Assembly (NCBI GenBank): GCA_038874185.1
Contig: JAVZCX010000038.1
Coordinates: 1-6,421, forward strand
DNA: 6,421 bases
From: DTQF01 sp038874185
GTDB taxonomy: Archaea; Micrarchaeota; Micrarchaeia; CABMEP01
Direction of reading: 5' to 3'
Shown: positions 5,996 through 6,421 of the stretch, in pieces
Layout of the letters: each line of letters starts with the position of its first letter
Numbering within the stretch: position 1 is the first letter of the stretch
Position numbers and translations under genes: made by a program
Notes under the pieces: model-generated
The model's database searches: none
Told to the model about the DNA's origin: nothing
The model's input: the letters and a program-made list of their open reading frames with translations, nothing else

Positions 5996-6421
5996 TTATT
6001 TTATATCGTTATCTTTTCTAGGTATATAGAATCTTCCACTTATAAGATTGCATTTCCCTTCATAAAATAATTTTGCAGTTATGGCCGCAATCTTTGCATC
6101 CTCTATGTGTCTTCTAAGCTTATTCTTTTCTCTCTGTATTCCAAGTATTTTTGCAGAGATAGATGGACAAACTTCTATAACAGTGAATGCATCCAACATC
6201 TTATCTATTTCGATTCCTCTTTTCGCAAGCAGTTTCATGGAATCAAAGAATGGGAATATATTATACCCTTCTTTTCTAAGTGTTTTTTCTTCTTCCCTCA
6301 TGTTGTCGTCAATAGGAAAAGAAAGAGGTGCATCTATTGCAATCACTCTTGGTTTTATTCTCAAAACAGATCTTATAATATCTCTATCAGAGAACATTAT
6401 GGTCTCTTCTATAACTCTTCC
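5996..6421 (-). CDS. DUF429 protein, predicted RNase H-fold nuclease (cut by right edge)
   Basis: The minus-strand frame is open from the right edge to TAA at 5996, giving 141 residues. An internal ATG at 6397 exists, but eight further in-frame codons precede it and the family normally has an N-terminal strand carrying a first Asp, so the start lies outside the window. Family signs are VIAIDAPLS (Asp at visible residue 30), a basic and acidic stretch followed by FPFFDSMK-LAKRG, VIEVCPS (Glu 83), and EDAKIAAITA (Asp 108) with a YIPRK end. These acidic residues fit the catalytic set of an RNase H-like fold, though the substrate of DUF429 proteins is not established. The last third is complete. 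It is followed by the 85-residue membrane protein on the same strand after a 117-base gap. Confidence 0.8.
   Translation of the reverse strand, partial: GRVIEETIMFSDRDIIRSVLRIKPRVIAIDAPLSFPIDDNMREEEKTLRKEGYNIFPFFDSMKLLAKRGIEIDKMLDAFTVIEVCPSISAKILGIQREKNKLRRHIEDAKIAAITAKLFYEGKCNLISGRFYIPRKDNDIK

Overview
The window is archaeal. The evidence is a Cdc48/VAT-type AAA+ ATPase with an archaeal N-domain, an initiator tRNA with a short splicing-endonuclease-type intron, tRNA genes without encoded CCA, TTTAWATA-type TATA boxes, Shine-Dalgarno (SD) sites of the GGTGA/GTGAT type, and short proteins with archaeal class III (type IV pilin-like) signal peptides. The DNA is strongly A+T-rich outside the two tRNAs. 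Low-GC euryarchaea or a DPANN lineage would both fit, but the sequence alone does not settle the taxon.

Layout, left to right. Positions 1-2949 read on the minus strand, so transcription runs leftwards: tRNA-Arg(TCG), cdc48, a 132-residue two-helix membrane protein 18 bases behind cdc48, then the first 45 codons of another small membrane protein cut by the left edge. Positions 2950-3315 are an A+T-rich gap between the two tRNAs. It holds a perfect TATA box inside a 16-bp palindrome, followed by a possible 42-codon ORF. Positions 3316-3422 (minus) hold initiator tRNA-Met with a 32-nt intron between nucleotides 30 and 31. Divergent TATA boxes lie between this tRNA and a plus-strand operon (3503-5574) of four small secreted or membrane-anchored proteins. 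All four have pilin-like N-termini and exactly two cysteines in the mature part. Convergent to that operon is an 85-residue Gly-rich membrane protein (5621-5878, minus). The right edge cuts a DUF429 (RNase H-fold, predicted nuclease) gene, also on the minus strand.

The main system is the pilin-like operon. The first gene appears leaderless; the other three start with GTGAT-N3-ATG. The first product is the largest and lacks the +5 acidic residue kept by the other three, which recalls the tip pseudopilin of type II secretion systems (GspK). No prepilin peptidase, secretion ATPase or TadC-like membrane protein is in the window, so the assembly machine must be elsewhere. The cdc48 product ends in Met-Tyr-Ala, an HbYX-type tail compatible with 20S proteasome docking. 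Two starts (GTG at 621 and GTG at 5887) are better read as the SD sites of ATG codons a few bases downstream.
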